DNA from: Candidatus Methylobacter oryzae
GTDB lineage: Bacteria > Pseudomonadota > Gammaproteobacteria > Methylococcales > Methylomonadaceae
Assembly: GCF_003994235.2 (NCBI RefSeq)
Contig: NZ_RYFG02000110.1
Location: forward strand, 1 to 64,000
Reading direction: 5' to 3'
DNA: 64,000 nt
Positions 1-8,432 of this stretch are shown piece after piece (positions within the stretch are counted from its first letter, which is position 1; every line of letters begins with the position of its first letter). Position numbers and translations under genes: made by a program. Below the pieces are notes generated by a model. It was not told where the DNA came from. It ran no database searches and was given only the letters and a program-made list of their open reading frames with translations.

Positions 1-78
1 AGCAAAGCATTCGTTCATATCGCCATGATTAATTTGATGCTGACCAGGCTGTCCTCGGGGAAGGTATCAAACTTTTAA
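1..78 (+). CDS. Possible transposase C-terminus (partial)
   Basis: An open frame runs in from the left edge and stops with TAA at 76-78, giving 25 residues (SKAFVHIAMINLMLTRLSSG and a short tail). The HIAMINLMLTRL-like end resembles the C-termini of IS5-type transposases, which often finish in a hydrophobic helix with Arg-Leu. Repeats follow directly. The fragment is too short for a firm family call; it could be any protein end. Confidence 0.35.
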   Translation, partial: SKAFVHIAMINLMLTRLSSGKVSNF

Positions 79-545
79 AACACGCACTAAGATTTGTTCC
101 GTTCGCTCTGAACTTGTCGAAAGGTGAGCGAAACAAGTCGTTTCTTAGGATTCCCACGTGGAGCGCTCGTTGTTATACACATCTCGACGTAGACCGGAAG
201 TCTGTTGCTACGTTGAGCGTTGCGCGAGTTAGACTTTCCAGGTTTTTACTGGAGCCGCTCCCGGCGGTTCCAGTAAAAACCTGGAAGGTCTGCTATCCGC
301 ATGTTTTCCGCCTAACGCAGATAAGGAACAACATCTCGTGAAATATTTGTGTATAGCAACGAGAGATCCAACTTGGGAACTAGCAAAAATCTCGGTATTG
401 GTGGGATGCGCTACGCTTATCCACCCTACAAATTTGTAACTTTTACGGTTATAAACTGAAAACCCGACCGTTTAAAGTGCCGTTGGGTAGAACGATAGCA
501 ACTCGTTAGAGCACGTAGTGCAACCCATCCTACTCTACTGAAACG
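79..545. other. Gene-free repeat-rich interval
   Basis: No convincing gene lies here. It holds an imperfect inverted repeat near 99-134 (GTTCGCTC against GAGCGAA), the palindrome at 231-291 described separately, the motif CTTGGGAACTAGCA at about 373-386 that recurs at 38463-38476, and GGTGGGATGCGCTACGCTTA at about 399-418. Short open frames across it are made of repeat sequence. It looks like an accumulation site for small mobile repeats beside a possible transposase remnant. Confidence 0.6.
231..291. repeat. Palindromic repeat, family A (61 bp)
   Basis: Arms AGACTTTCCAGGTTTTTACT and its near-perfect reverse complement AGTAAAAACCTGGAAGGTCT enclose a GC-rich centre (about GGAGCCGCTCCCGGCGGTTC). 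Related copies lie at 7820-7954, 16673-16756 and 47149-47181, and the inner part is related to the insert in cobS near 36019-36180. This copy has the simplest stem-loop form. Confidence 0.9.
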
Positions 546-842
546 TTAATCCGCCACGGCAGCAATCAATTCATGCGCCAGCAGATCATTGAAGAAAGCG
601 ATCAGATCGGCGCGGCAGGTCGCTTCATCCACTTCGAATTCCGTGCAAATCGTCCGGACAGCGTCTTCGAGAAAAACGGGCTGCTCAAGCAGCGCCCAAG
701 CCCGCGAGCCAACGCCGCCAATGCCGAAATATTCCCCCCGCTCGATACTCATAGCGACCGTGTCGCCATCCATATCGGCGGAAACCAGGTCGGGGTTACG
801 GATATAGCGGTTTGCAGGATCGAAATCGGACATCGTCATCAC
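546..842 (-). CDS. PqqD-family peptide-binding protein (lasso B1-like)
   Basis: A 98-residue PqqD-like protein (RiPP recognition element). It has the early strand (RNPDLVSADMDGDTVAMSIE), the YFGIGGVGSRAWALLE core and a helical C-terminus (AVRTICTEFEVDEATCRADL), as in stand-alone B1 proteins that bind lasso-peptide leaders and deliver them to the protease. It is divergent from the asparagine-synthetase-like gene, with 84 bp between the starts, so the two probably share a promoter region. Two ATG codons open the frame and a third lies at codon 4; the outer one is used here. Family membership is firm; the lasso role is inferred from the neighbouring C, kinase and B2 genes. Confidence 0.82.
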   Translation of the reverse strand: MMTMSDFDPANRYIRNPDLVSADMDGDTVAMSIERGEYFGIGGVGSRAWALLEQPVFLEDAVRTICTEFEVDEATCRADLIAFFNDLLAHELIAAVAD

Positions 843-926
843 ACTCGGAAATTATTGGAACGCTTTATAGTATCATATCCCGGTTCCGTTTTAACGTCGC
901 ATCCCATAAACCGCTTCTCGATAAAT

Positions 927-2618
927 ATGTCCCACTCACCCGGCAATATCATCCTGGATTTCTCCGGCCACATCCACAACCTTGGCGATTTGCAGACCCA
1001 ACTCGGCCTCGCCGGCCATAATCTCCAAAGCACCCTGCAAGCCGCATGGCTGCGCTGGGGCACAAGTCTGGCGGAGCATTTGGTCGGAGACTATGCCCTA
1101 GCCATTCAAGATGAAACACAGCGTCTGACCTACCTTGCCCGCGACGCTCTCGGCGTTAAGCCCTTATATTATCGTATCGATAACGGCCGACTCAGCCACG
1201 GATTCAGCATTCCGGAATTGCGACGCTGCTGCCCGCTGCCGGTTACTGCCGACATGGACTGGGCCGCCGCCTATATGCTGAAACTCTCGTTTAGCCAGAC
1301 GGAGACCGCCTACAAGGAAATCCATAAACTGGCGCCGGGACACTGGCTGACTTGCAACGCCGACGGTCATGTCCGCATCCAACGCTACCACGAGTGGCGC
1401 GACGATGCCCCGGCAGCTACCAAGCGCGATCCGCGCTGGATCGAGGCTTACCGCGAGGTCCTGGAGGAAGCGATCCGCTGCCGCATGGACCCGGACGCCC
1501 CGATGGGCACCGAAAACAGCGGCGGCATCGATTCGGCCACCATCACCGCCTATCTGGCCCATTTTCTCGGCGAACCGGGCGACCGCTTACACAGTTTCGG
1601 CTTTGCTTATTGCGAACAGGAACCCGCCTATATTCTGGAAACCAGCCAGGCCAGCCGCATTGTTCATAATTATATTCTCACCAGATGGATGGCCGATGAC
1701 GAAGCCGTCTCGCTCGGGCTAAACACGCTGGGTTATCCGCAAGAACACCCCAACAGCACGGGACATATCTCATTCTATCGGGAATGCAAACTGCGCGGCA
1801 TTCACGCGCTGTTTTCCGGGTTCGGCGGCGACGAGGTCGTCACCCACAGCGGCCATCACTTACGCAAGGAATTGCTCGACGGCGGGCATTACGCCGCATT
1901 ATGGAATATCCTGCCGGGCGGCCCGTTCAAACGCAGCTTGCGTCTGCTGAAGACGGCCGCCCTCGGCCGCACTAACTCTGCTTATACCTCCGCATTCCTG
2001 AAAGCCTGCAAGCAACGCTGGCCGCACCAGTTGCTGCGCCCCGAAGTGGTGCTACGCCTGAATCTTTACGAGCGCTATATGGAAACGGCCCGCTATGACG
2101 CGCCTTACCGGCGCATTAACGATTTCATCCTTCAACACCACTTGCAGCGCATGGAACTCACAGCCCGCCTGGAAGACTGCACTTTAATGGCCTCAGCCTA
2201 TGGCGTGGACTATCGTTGGCCGCTTTGGGATTCCCGCCTGGTGCAGCAATACCTGTCCACGCCCGGCATTGAAAAAGTGGGCCCCAAAGGCATCGGCCGC
2301 TATTTGCACCGGCGCGCCATTGATGGCATCGTGCCGAAGCGAATAACCTGGAAAACCGAAAAAGACATGGGTGAAAACTATCAGCTCAAAAACATAAACA
2401 GACACATTGCCCAAATAAGCGAACTGGGACGACAATTGGATGGCAATCTACATCCCGGTCTGGCGGAACTTATCGACCGGGACAAATTCCGTCAGCAAAT
2501 CAAACAGACGGAGCTAATACCCGCAAACGATATCCGTCACCGTCTGTCCATGCGCAACATAAGTCATATCCACTGGCTAAACCGGTGGCTGCATCATAAC
2601 GACAACATCTCAGGCTAG
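927..2618 (+). CDS. Asparagine-synthetase-like macrolactam synthetase (lasso C-like)
   Basis: A 563-residue asparagine-synthetase homologue. The N-terminal half has the glutaminase fold (HLVGDYALAIQDE, LARDALGVKPLYY) but starts MSHSPG and lacks the N-terminal nucleophilic Cys of true glutamine-dependent synthetases. The C-terminal half has the ATP-pyrophosphatase loop SGGIDSAT, GFGGDEV and a late WPLWDSRLV segment. Lasso-peptide C enzymes have this arrangement: they adenylate an Asp/Glu side chain and close the macrolactam with the core N-terminus. The ATG at 927 is chosen because upstream codons in this frame overlap the divergent pqqD-like gene. The next gene begins 5 bp after the stop. Other AsnB-like amidotransferases are the alternative. 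Confidence 0.8.
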   Translation: MSHSPGNIILDFSGHIHNLGDLQTQLGLAGHNLQSTLQAAWLRWGTSLAEHLVGDYALAIQDETQRLTYLARDALGVKPLYYRIDNGRLSHGFSIPELRRCCPLPVTADMDWAAAYMLKLSFSQTETAYKEIHKLAPGHWLTCNADGHVRIQRYHEWRDDAPAATKRDPRWIEAYREVLEEAIRCRMDPDAPMGTENSGGIDSATITAYLAHFLGEPGDRLHSFGFAYCEQEPAYILETSQASRIVHNYILTRWMADDEAVSLGLNTLGYPQEHPNSTGHISFYRECKLRGIHALFSGFGGDEVVTHSGHHLRKELLDGGHYAALWNILPGGPFKRSLRLLKTAALGRTNSAYTSAFLKACKQRWPHQLLRPEVVLRLNLYERYMETARYDAPYRRINDFILQHHLQRMELTARLEDCTLMASAYGVDYRWPLWDSRLVQQYLSTPGIEKVGPKGIGRYLHRRAIDGIVPKRITWKTEKDMGENYQLKNINRHIAQISELGRQLDGNLHPGLAELIDRDKFRQQIKQTELIPANDIRHRLSMRNISHIHWLNRWLHHNDNISG

Positions 2619-2623
2619 AATTC

Positions 2624-3919
2624 ATGACATCCTCAATTCAAACGTTTGACCTAGTTCGCTATGGCATGGAGGGACTTATCCTGGCAATCTGGGGATTGAC
2701 GTTCATCACCGCCCCCGGCGGGCGCTGGTTCGGGTTGCGCCCGTTCCGGCCACGCAGCTCGCATTGGCTCATTACGCTAATAACAACCGGAAGCATTGCA
2801 GCGGCAGCCGCGATGTTGATCTGGCCACACGCACCGGGACAGGAAGCAATATTGGGCATTATCGGCCTGCTGCTGCTCGGAGAGTTGTTCGAACGCCGTT
2901 TTCCTGTGCCGCCTGATGGGCTGGTCACATTGAAGGCGGAAAAACACCTCTTTACCTCGCGGCTATACCAGCCACACCACTACACCCTCTTTGAACCGCG
3001 CCCGAATATCCACTGCGAGAATGGTCTGGTGCATAATTGTTATGGCTTTCGCGACCGGCGCCTCTTGGAACCGAACCCAAACGCCATTCGGCTGGTGTTC
3101 ATGGGCGGAACGACCGTCTACGGAATTACGATTGGGGACAACCGCCAGCTATTCACCCATCTGCTGGAAGAGCAGCTGAATGAGGCCTATCGCGACCGGC
3201 TCGAATCGCGGCATTTCGAGGTAATCAATGCCGGCATGGCCAACGCCACCTCCGCCGAGATGCTGTTACGGCTGATTTTTGCGGTGTCCGAAATTCGGCC
3301 GGCCTTGGTCGCTATCCAAGCCGGCATTTGCGATACCTGGCCCAGAGTCGCCAGTGACGATTATTTCGGCGATTTCCGGCAAATACGCAAACGCTACGGC
3401 CATGGTCCCCTGCTTCAGCCCCGCTTGTCGGTTGCGGATTCACTGGCGCGCGCCTTGATTTGGCGGAGCGCTTTATTGGAAGGCTGGCTTGGCAACTTGA
3501 TCCCCGCCGAACCGCTGCTGGAAATGATCAACCATAACAATACCGGCCGGCGCGATCGCTTAGCTGTTCATCCGCCGCACTATTTCGAACGTAATCTGGA
3601 ATATATGCTCGCCGTGAATAAAGCCATGGGCGCGCAATCGCTGCTGGTCGGCGATCCCGTTCCCCTGGGCCCCGATCCCAAGGGCTTGTACCAACGTGCG
3701 GTACCGGAACATCATGCCGTGATGGCGAACCTCGCGGCGCGCCGAGGCGTGCCGTATTTCGATTTGGCGTCCGCCCTGCCATTGAACGGGGATATCTGTG
3801 AACGGGATAAAAATCTGAATGCCGAGGGGCAGCGTCGGCTTGCTGAACGGCTTTTCGATTTCCTGCGACATGAAGAGCTGATTGAGGCCCTGTTAAGTCA
3901 CAAGGCCCCTAGTGCTTAA
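2624..3919 (+). CDS. Membrane-anchored SGNH-hydrolase-like protein
   Basis: A 431-residue protein with two or three N-terminal membrane segments (about residues 14-30, 47-66 and 74-88) followed by an SGNH/GDSL-like domain. Recognisable blocks are NCYGFRDRRLLEPNP, then LVFMGGTTVYG at about 158-167 where the family has GDS or GSSTTFG, VINAGMANATSAEML at about 200-214, and a C-terminal RDKNLNAEG where the family usually has DxxHLTxxG. Both the Ser-block and the catalytic-His position look substituted (Thr and Asn), so the protein may be a non-catalytic binder or use altered chemistry. It is translationally close to the upstream synthetase gene. The substrate is unknown; an acyl or glycan esterase role is only a guess. 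Confidence 0.6.
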   Translation: MTSSIQTFDLVRYGMEGLILAIWGLTFITAPGGRWFGLRPFRPRSSHWLITLITTGSIAAAAAMLIWPHAPGQEAILGIIGLLLLGELFERRFPVPPDGLVTLKAEKHLFTSRLYQPHHYTLFEPRPNIHCENGLVHNCYGFRDRRLLEPNPNAIRLVFMGGTTVYGITIGDNRQLFTHLLEEQLNEAYRDRLESRHFEVINAGMANATSAEMLLRLIFAVSEIRPALVAIQAGICDTWPRVASDDYFGDFRQIRKRYGHGPLLQPRLSVADSLARALIWRSALLEGWLGNLIPAEPLLEMINHNNTGRRDRLAVHPPHYFERNLEYMLAVNKAMGAQSLLVGDPVPLGPDPKGLYQRAVPEHHAVMANLAARRGVPYFDLASALPLNGDICERDKNLNAEGQRRLAERLFDFLRHEELIEALLSHKAPSA

Positions 3920-3932
3920 AGCTCCGTAGGGC

Positions 3933-4081
3933 ACGGGGCTGTGAAAGTATTGTCCAAATCAAGCTAAAAGCAGTATTCACCACGAAGAGCACGAAGTTTT
4001 CAATGTATTGAATTCAAATGATTATTTCTTCGTACCCTTCGTGGATATTTTTTATAAAAAATGAAGCTTTCACAGCCTCGT
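3933..4081. repeat. MITE-like inverted repeat, family B
   Basis: Ends ACGGGGCTGTGAAAG and CTTTCACAGCCTCGT form the terminal inverted repeat. The interior includes TTCACCACGAAGAGCACGAA and its partial inverse CTTCGTGGATAT. Related elements lie at 42690-42890 and 43606-43759, sharing the GGCTGTGAAAG...CTTTCACAGCC ends. There is no coding capacity. It separates the SGNH gene from the small gene at 4219-4413. Confidence 0.8.
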
Positions 4082-4218
4082 ACGCATTTGAGGATTGAAC
4101 CAACAGATAGCTTTGAAAAAGGTACTCGATGAGCTCATACCTGAGCTGATATTAACGAAAGACGACTCCAGTTGCTAAAATAGCTCTAAGCATGGGCATG
4201 CTTTCTACAATGCTCAAA

Positions 4219-4413
4219 TCAGCTAGCATTCCCGTTTGTAGTCGCGGAACCATGCCATTCTGATGGCGTAGTGCTTGGTTTCGATCCCGTATGAGAGTTC
4301 ACGGCCAAGGTGGTTAAGAAAGGTGGGCGATAAGGCAGGCGGTTAGAGGCAACTTGAGAACCCACCTGTGAGGATGGCAAGGCGAGCATATCTTCGGATA
4401 AAGGGGGGGTCAT
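4219..4413 (-). CDS. Candidate lasso-peptide precursor (64 aa)
   Basis: A 64-codon gene whose ATG (4413-4411) is preceded by a strong ribosome site, AAGGAG, 7 bases upstream. Residues 28-33 (YRPPFL) match the YxxPxL leader motif bound by lasso B1 proteins. Thr42-Gly43 fits the Thr at position -2 of lasso leaders, so a core could start at Ser44 (SKPSTTPSEW...), with Glu52 as residue 9, a permitted ring size. The protein ends in Ser (NGNAS), the residue phosphorylated by the HprK-like kinases of paeninodin-type clusters. Departures from the consensus: L33 to T42 is one residue shorter than usual, Ala replaces the mid-leader Gly, and core residue 1 would be Ser rather than Gly. It lies 112 bp downstream of the ATP-grasp gene on the same strand. 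Codon-level reading and RBS are seen; function is inferred. Confidence 0.5.
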   Translation of the reverse strand: MTPPLSEDMLALPSSQVGSQVASNRLPYRPPFLTTLAVNSHTGSKPSTTPSEWHGSATTNGNAS

Positions 4414-4525
4414 TGCGTTTCTCCTTGAATTTTCAAAAACAGTCAGAACCAAACGATGTCGGCTTCGCCTTGCTGGCGACAATCCGGGTTATATCGCCGG
4501 ACGGCCTCATACCTGATTTCTATTG

Positions 4526-5830
4526 TTAAAATCGAATACCGGCAAGAATGGGTTGCGGCATCCTACCGTTCATTAATGAAAAAATCAAGCCTCCCTGTCT
4601 CGCTTGCGCGGTAGCCGTTCTCCAACCGAAATTGCCTTCCAGCAATACCGGCCCCGATGGTGTTAGCACCCAATCCCAGGCAATCGCACGAATATCCGGT
4701 AACCCGGCATGCGCCCGGCAGGACAATTCGGTCAAGCGGTTCCAATTCGGCAAGAGGCTAATAACTTGGGCGGCATATTGAACACTGAAAACGGCATCCC
4801 GAACCGCTTGCTCGGCGATCAAACTAAGTTCGGGCGGCATAAAGGCGCCGGTTTCAGGGTGAATGGGCAGAATCGCGTAGAAAGTGTCTCCGTTGGCGGT
4901 GCGGCCCGCAGGCACTTCCAGCGTAGCGCTAAGACAACGGCAGATCGAGAGGCCTTTGTCCGGATCGGCATCCCATTGGCTGATAAAACGCACCGTGATG
5001 GTTTCCTTGTTATAAGCCAACGGCGCGAGATCGGGATGATTCTCCAGATACGGCTGGATCAGCGCGCTATCTTCCGCCAATAACTGTCGCCATGCCACCT
5101 CGACCGCCACGGCATCCGGCAACGAAGCACCGCTAAAGGTTTGTCCAGCGATGCCGTCCGGCGTGCCCCAAGCCAAAAAAGCTCCTCGTCCTTGGTTACC
5201 GCTGTTGGCCTTACAGAACACGCGCCCGTGCTTTTTGACCAACATCTCGAGCCAAGGCGCTTCGCAGTATTCCCTTGCCATGGCGAACGTCGCTACCACC
5301 GGGATACCAATTTCGGCCAATTCATCCGCCAAGCGCAATTTATCTTGCAGCCGGCGGAGCGAGTCCGCTTTCAGCCCCAGCAGCTCGCTACGCCAAACAT
5401 GATAGGCAAAGGTTTCCGCCTCGTAGACATAATCCAGCGCCGCATTGGGCACGCGGTAGAGGCGGTAACGGTAACTTTCCCGAGGCGGAATGCACCAGAA
5501 AAACGCCAACTTCAAGATGCGCAGCCCTTGAATTCGGCACGAGATACCTTCCTCCCGCTCCACGATGGACGCCTGCCGGCGTAGAATGCGCCGACAGGCG
5601 GGAACGGCATGCCAACAGACCCAGCGCAGCCATAGCCAACATTCGGCCGCCAGCCAAAGCGGCCGAGGCCACCGGTCTCCATGTTTCCACCACAGCGCAC
5701 GGTGTATCTGCACCCTTTCGTCGGCGGACGGCCAAAGATAAGCAGGGCTGACCAAGCCATGCGGCAAGCGGCGTTGGATAAGCTCGCGCCGGAGCGCCCG
5801 GGATAAACGTTTAAGTTTGTCGCCTGTCAT
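4526..5830 (-). CDS. Sugar-transfer-associated ATP-grasp-type protein
   Basis: A 434-residue protein with a basic, Trp/Leu-rich N-terminal region and an ATP-grasp core. Visible parts are LRRLQDKLRLADELAEIGIP and a Lys-bearing strand VFCKANSGNQGRGAFL, then IQPYLENHPDL and the C-terminal metal/ATP element DIRAIAWDWVLTPSGPVLLE followed by GNFGW. This matches the 'sugar-transfer associated ATP-grasp' family. ATP-grasp enzymes join a carboxylate to an amine or other nucleophile; the substrate here is unknown. Its ATG overlaps the sulfotransferase stop (TGATG), so it is co-translated with that gene. A tailoring or export-linked step on the locus product is plausible but unproven. Confidence 0.65.
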   Translation of the reverse strand: MTGDKLKRLSRALRRELIQRRLPHGLVSPAYLWPSADERVQIHRALWWKHGDRWPRPLWLAAECWLWLRWVCWHAVPACRRILRRQASIVEREEGISCRIQGLRILKLAFFWCIPPRESYRYRLYRVPNAALDYVYEAETFAYHVWRSELLGLKADSLRRLQDKLRLADELAEIGIPVVATFAMAREYCEAPWLEMLVKKHGRVFCKANSGNQGRGAFLAWGTPDGIAGQTFSGASLPDAVAVEVAWRQLLAEDSALIQPYLENHPDLAPLAYNKETITVRFISQWDADPDKGLSICRCLSATLEVPAGRTANGDTFYAILPIHPETGAFMPPELSLIAEQAVRDAVFSVQYAAQVISLLPNWNRLTELSCRAHAGLPDIRAIAWDWVLTPSGPVLLEGNFGWRTATAQARQGGLIFSLMNGRMPQPILAGIRF

Positions 5831-6684
5831 CACAGCGGCCTGCCGTCGGCATCCAGATAGCCGAAGCGGCGCATGACCTCGCCATGATCGGCGACGATGC
5901 GGGCGACTTGTTCGGGGGTGAGCCTGTCGCGCCAACTCCCGCTCTTGCCCTGGCGGAAGAAACGTTCGGCGCACGGAGGCCGTTCGTAGAAACCTTTTTC
6001 CGCCTCCTGCCTGGACAGCTCTCCGAAGTCGCTGAAACGGATGGCTTTCTCGATACGAACCGGATCGTCCGGCAGCCCGAGGAAACGCACCGCCCCGGTA
6101 AAAGCTGCCACGGGATCGGCCTGCATATCCTCGTAGCGAAGGATGTGGCGATTCAAAGCCGGAGCGTCGGCCCAACTCAGCACATGTCCGGACCAGCTTA
6201 GCAACTTCTGGCGAAGTTGAGCGGGCAACTTTTTGTGCGACTTGCATACGACATATTGATGATCTCCCATATAAGCGATTGTCTCATCGAGGCTCAAGCC
6301 GATATGGTTGGCGTAGGAAGGCGCGACATCCAGTGGATTGCGCAAAATGTACAGTGCGCCTAGGGTGGCTTCGCGACTGACCAAAGGTTCGCCGTCGACG
6401 GTGTAGGTGTAGGCATCGTGAATCTTATGGTAAGCCGTCTCGCCGTCGCGCGAAGACCAACGGTAAACCTCGGGCCGCAGCCGCTCAATCTCGTCAGTGT
6501 CAAGATCGGCGCTGTCGAAACCCAATACCTCGTCGATCCAACCACGATAACTGGCTAAACGGCCGGTAGCCAGCTCATTGATATCCACCGGCCTATCGCC
6601 ATCCTCCAGCAGGTTTTGCAAAAAGGCGCGAAACCAGGTATTGCCGGATTTGAAATAGGACGCCAGCCAGTAAATGCCGCTCAT
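5830..6684 (-). CDS. PAPS-dependent sulfotransferase
   Basis: A 284-residue cytosolic-type sulfotransferase. The 5'-phosphosulfate loop is at residues about 8-20 (ASYFKSGNTWFRAF), the 3'-phosphate motif is LYILRNPLDVAPSYANH, and the C-terminal PAPS loop is FFRQGKSGSWRDRL, all as in the family. The acceptor is not deducible. It starts 2 bp after the HprK-like stop and overlaps the ATP-grasp start by one base, so the three form one transcription unit. Sulfotransferases are known neighbours of HprK-like kinases in some lasso-peptide clusters, which fits the candidate precursor downstream. Confidence 0.88.
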   Translation of the reverse strand: MSGIYWLASYFKSGNTWFRAFLQNLLEDGDRPVDINELATGRLASYRGWIDEVLGFDSADLDTDEIERLRPEVYRWSSRDGETAYHKIHDAYTYTVDGEPLVSREATLGALYILRNPLDVAPSYANHIGLSLDETIAYMGDHQYVVCKSHKKLPAQLRQKLLSWSGHVLSWADAPALNRHILRYEDMQADPVAAFTGAVRFLGLPDDPVRIEKAIRFSDFGELSRQEAEKGFYERPPCAERFFRQGKSGSWRDRLTPEQVARIVADHGEVMRRFGYLDADGRPL

Positions 6685-6686
6685 GA

Positions 6687-7589
6687 TCAGGGATTTTCGG
6701 TGATGTCCGCTAGCAGACGGTCGATTAATTGATCCAGCATAAAGCCGTTGTCAGGCTGCGCAACGCGAGCCAGATGAATTCTGCCCGCTAATTGCCCACA
6801 CAGCCTCATGTGTTCGGGCTTCAGTCCCATGCCGTCGAGAAACCGTACCCGGTAAGTATTGTCGCGCAACGGCTGGAAACGTTGCAGCCCTTGGATGGAT
6901 TCGATGCGAACTTCATCGAAAACAGTATTACGGTTCAAAATGTAAATCCATCGGATAGGCAAGGTGGGCGTATCGGCGGTCAGCGCAATTGGATAATTGA
7001 ACTTTTCGAGATTCGGCCGGATCCTGCGCAGGTCGGTTGTATCGATATTTAAACGCTCGGCTACGTCCTGCCACAATTTGATGCGCGGAAAGCCCGGCAC
7101 AGCACGGCAATCGTTATCGACCGGCACCACATCGTCGGCGAGCACCGTATATCCGCGCTGCAAAAATCCCGCCGCCAGTGTGGACTTGCCCGCACCGGAA
7201 CGGCCGACGCAGACTAGGCACTGGTCGCCGATCCGAATGGCGTTGCCATGCAGGACAAGATGGCCGCGTTGGAGCAGCAAGGCGCCGAAGACCGAACCCA
7301 ATAAAAATACCCGGATACTGTCCTCGTCGATGTCGGGTTCGGGATCGATGAGAATATCGTTGCCGTTGCTGATCAGGAATCGGGCGACTTGAGGCACTTG
7401 CAGCCACAGACTTTCCGGTGCCGCCCAGAGGAAAGGCCCTAATCGTTGGCCGTTCGTCAAGCCGCCGGGCGCTATCGATCCGAAACTGATTTTCACGTCT
7501 GCCGACTCGGTATTGCATGTTTGCACAGGTAACAATTCAGGCAGATCGATCTCGCTGTCTATGGACAGGTTATAAGCGGTGTAACGCAT
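6687..7589 (-). CDS. HPr-kinase-like (HprK) tailoring kinase
   Basis: A 300-residue HPr kinase/phosphorylase-like protein. The Walker A loop is GRSGAGKS at 129-136, preceded by the family's LVLHGNAI segment with His114 and followed by VLADDVVPV (Asp152/153). The N-terminal 100 residues resemble other stand-alone HprK homologues rather than canonical HprK, and no PTS genes are nearby. Homologues in lasso-peptide clusters phosphorylate the C-terminal Ser of the precursor; the small gene at 4219-4413 ends in Ser. The ATG at 7589 (MRYTAYNLSID) is preferred because the 48 codons upstream read as non-homologous sequence. First gene of the unit HprK-like/sulfotransferase/ATP-grasp. Confidence 0.82.
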   Translation of the reverse strand: MRYTAYNLSIDSEIDLPELLPVQTCNTESADVKISFGSIAPGGLTNGQRLGPFLWAAPESLWLQVPQVARFLISNGNDILIDPEPDIDEDSIRVFLLGSVFGALLLQRGHLVLHGNAIRIGDQCLVCVGRSGAGKSTLAAGFLQRGYTVLADDVVPVDNDCRAVPGFPRIKLWQDVAERLNIDTTDLRRIRPNLEKFNYPIALTADTPTLPIRWIYILNRNTVFDEVRIESIQGLQRFQPLRDNTYRVRFLDGMGLKPEHMRLCGQLAGRIHLARVAQPDNGFMLDQLIDRLLADITENP

Positions 7590-8432
7590 AGTGAAATAAA
7601 ATGGATAAAATAAAGCGATGGGCCGTTTGTTACTGCTTGTTGCCCAACTGCAAATGGCGGCAATTCGCGTACCATTTTTACATTTAGGCCTTCCGATGTC
7701 CACCTTCATGCCGCTGTGTTCGTGACCTGCCAAGCTTCGTTCGCTTACATTTCCCTTTCCGGCTATAAGTATTCGTACAACTTATTGGCATTATCTCGCC
7801 TTTACTCTTTGCGCGATTTAGACCTTCCAGGTTTTTACTGGAGTCGCTCCCGGCGGCTCCAGCACTTCTGACCTCTATGGATGAAGGAAATGCCGAGAAC
7901 TGCCGGGAGCAGTCTCGGCCGCCATCCATGACAGTCGTCTTACCTGGAAGGTCTGCTTATCGGCCTGTTTCTATCCCAAGTAAGGAATTGCCTACGCGTG
8001 GGAATGCAAGCAAGGGATACGTCACTCATGTTTAAGGTTGCGTAGATGCTTAATATTCTCCCACAGGAGAGACTTATTGTGCGACGCACTTAATCCAGTA
8101 AAGTTATCAAAATTACTAAACAATGCGTTGTTGGTTGCCAACTGACGATTCCGCCTAACTTTAAGCCTCATACCCTGCGGTTTTAAAAATTTCCGCCTGC
8201 TAAAAGATTCAATTTGCGGAAAATTAAAAAACAATGCTAACCTAGCCTACGCCGTAGCAAATCGGCCTCTCCAACCTTGGGCAGGCGCTAATCTGCGGTA
8301 AAAAAATAGTTAATACAGAATGATGGAAAACTAAGCCGCCTAAGCAGTAAATAAGGGGTACTTTAGATGTGCGCGGTTTTCAGCCGCTGTATTACACCAT
8401 TTCAACTATCCCATACGTAAGGAGATGAAACC
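7590..8432. other. Divergent intergenic region with repeat
   Basis: This 843-bp gap separates the leftward HprK-like unit from the rightward tail-collar genes and must hold both promoters. It contains the composite palindrome at 7820-7954. Beyond that I see AT-rich sequence with no recognisable gene. A 70-codon frame on the minus strand (8022-8234) has no family resemblance and poor start context. Confidence 0.5.
7820..7954. repeat. Composite palindromic repeat, family A
   Basis: The outer arm AGACCTTCCAGGTTTTTACT and the end TTACCTGGAAGGTCT match the simple copy at 231-291. Nested inside is a second inverted repeat around ATGCCGAGAACTGCCGGGAG, flanked by ATGGATGAAGG and CCATCCATGAC. Its inner half, reverse-complemented (GGCGGCCGAGACTGCT... 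CGGCATTTCCT ...GAGGTCAGAAGTG), closely matches the segment inserted in cobS, tying that insert to this family. Confidence 0.9.

Noticed and set aside
114-341. 75-codon frame over the left repeats
   Set aside because: It consists mostly of the family A palindrome and other repeats.
573-926. Upstream extension of the asparagine-synthetase-like gene by 118 codons
   Set aside because: It lies entirely antisense to or in the promoter of the pqqD-like gene, and the synthetase homology starts at the ATG at 927.
7684-7929. 81-codon minus-strand frame upstream of the kinase as the precursor
   Set aside because: Most of it is repeat sequence, and it lacks a YxxPxL motif and a plausible core.
8022-8234. 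70-codon minus-strand frame as a gene or RiPP precursor
   Set aside because: No RBS of note, no family resemblance, no leader motif; it reads as AT-rich intergenic sequence.
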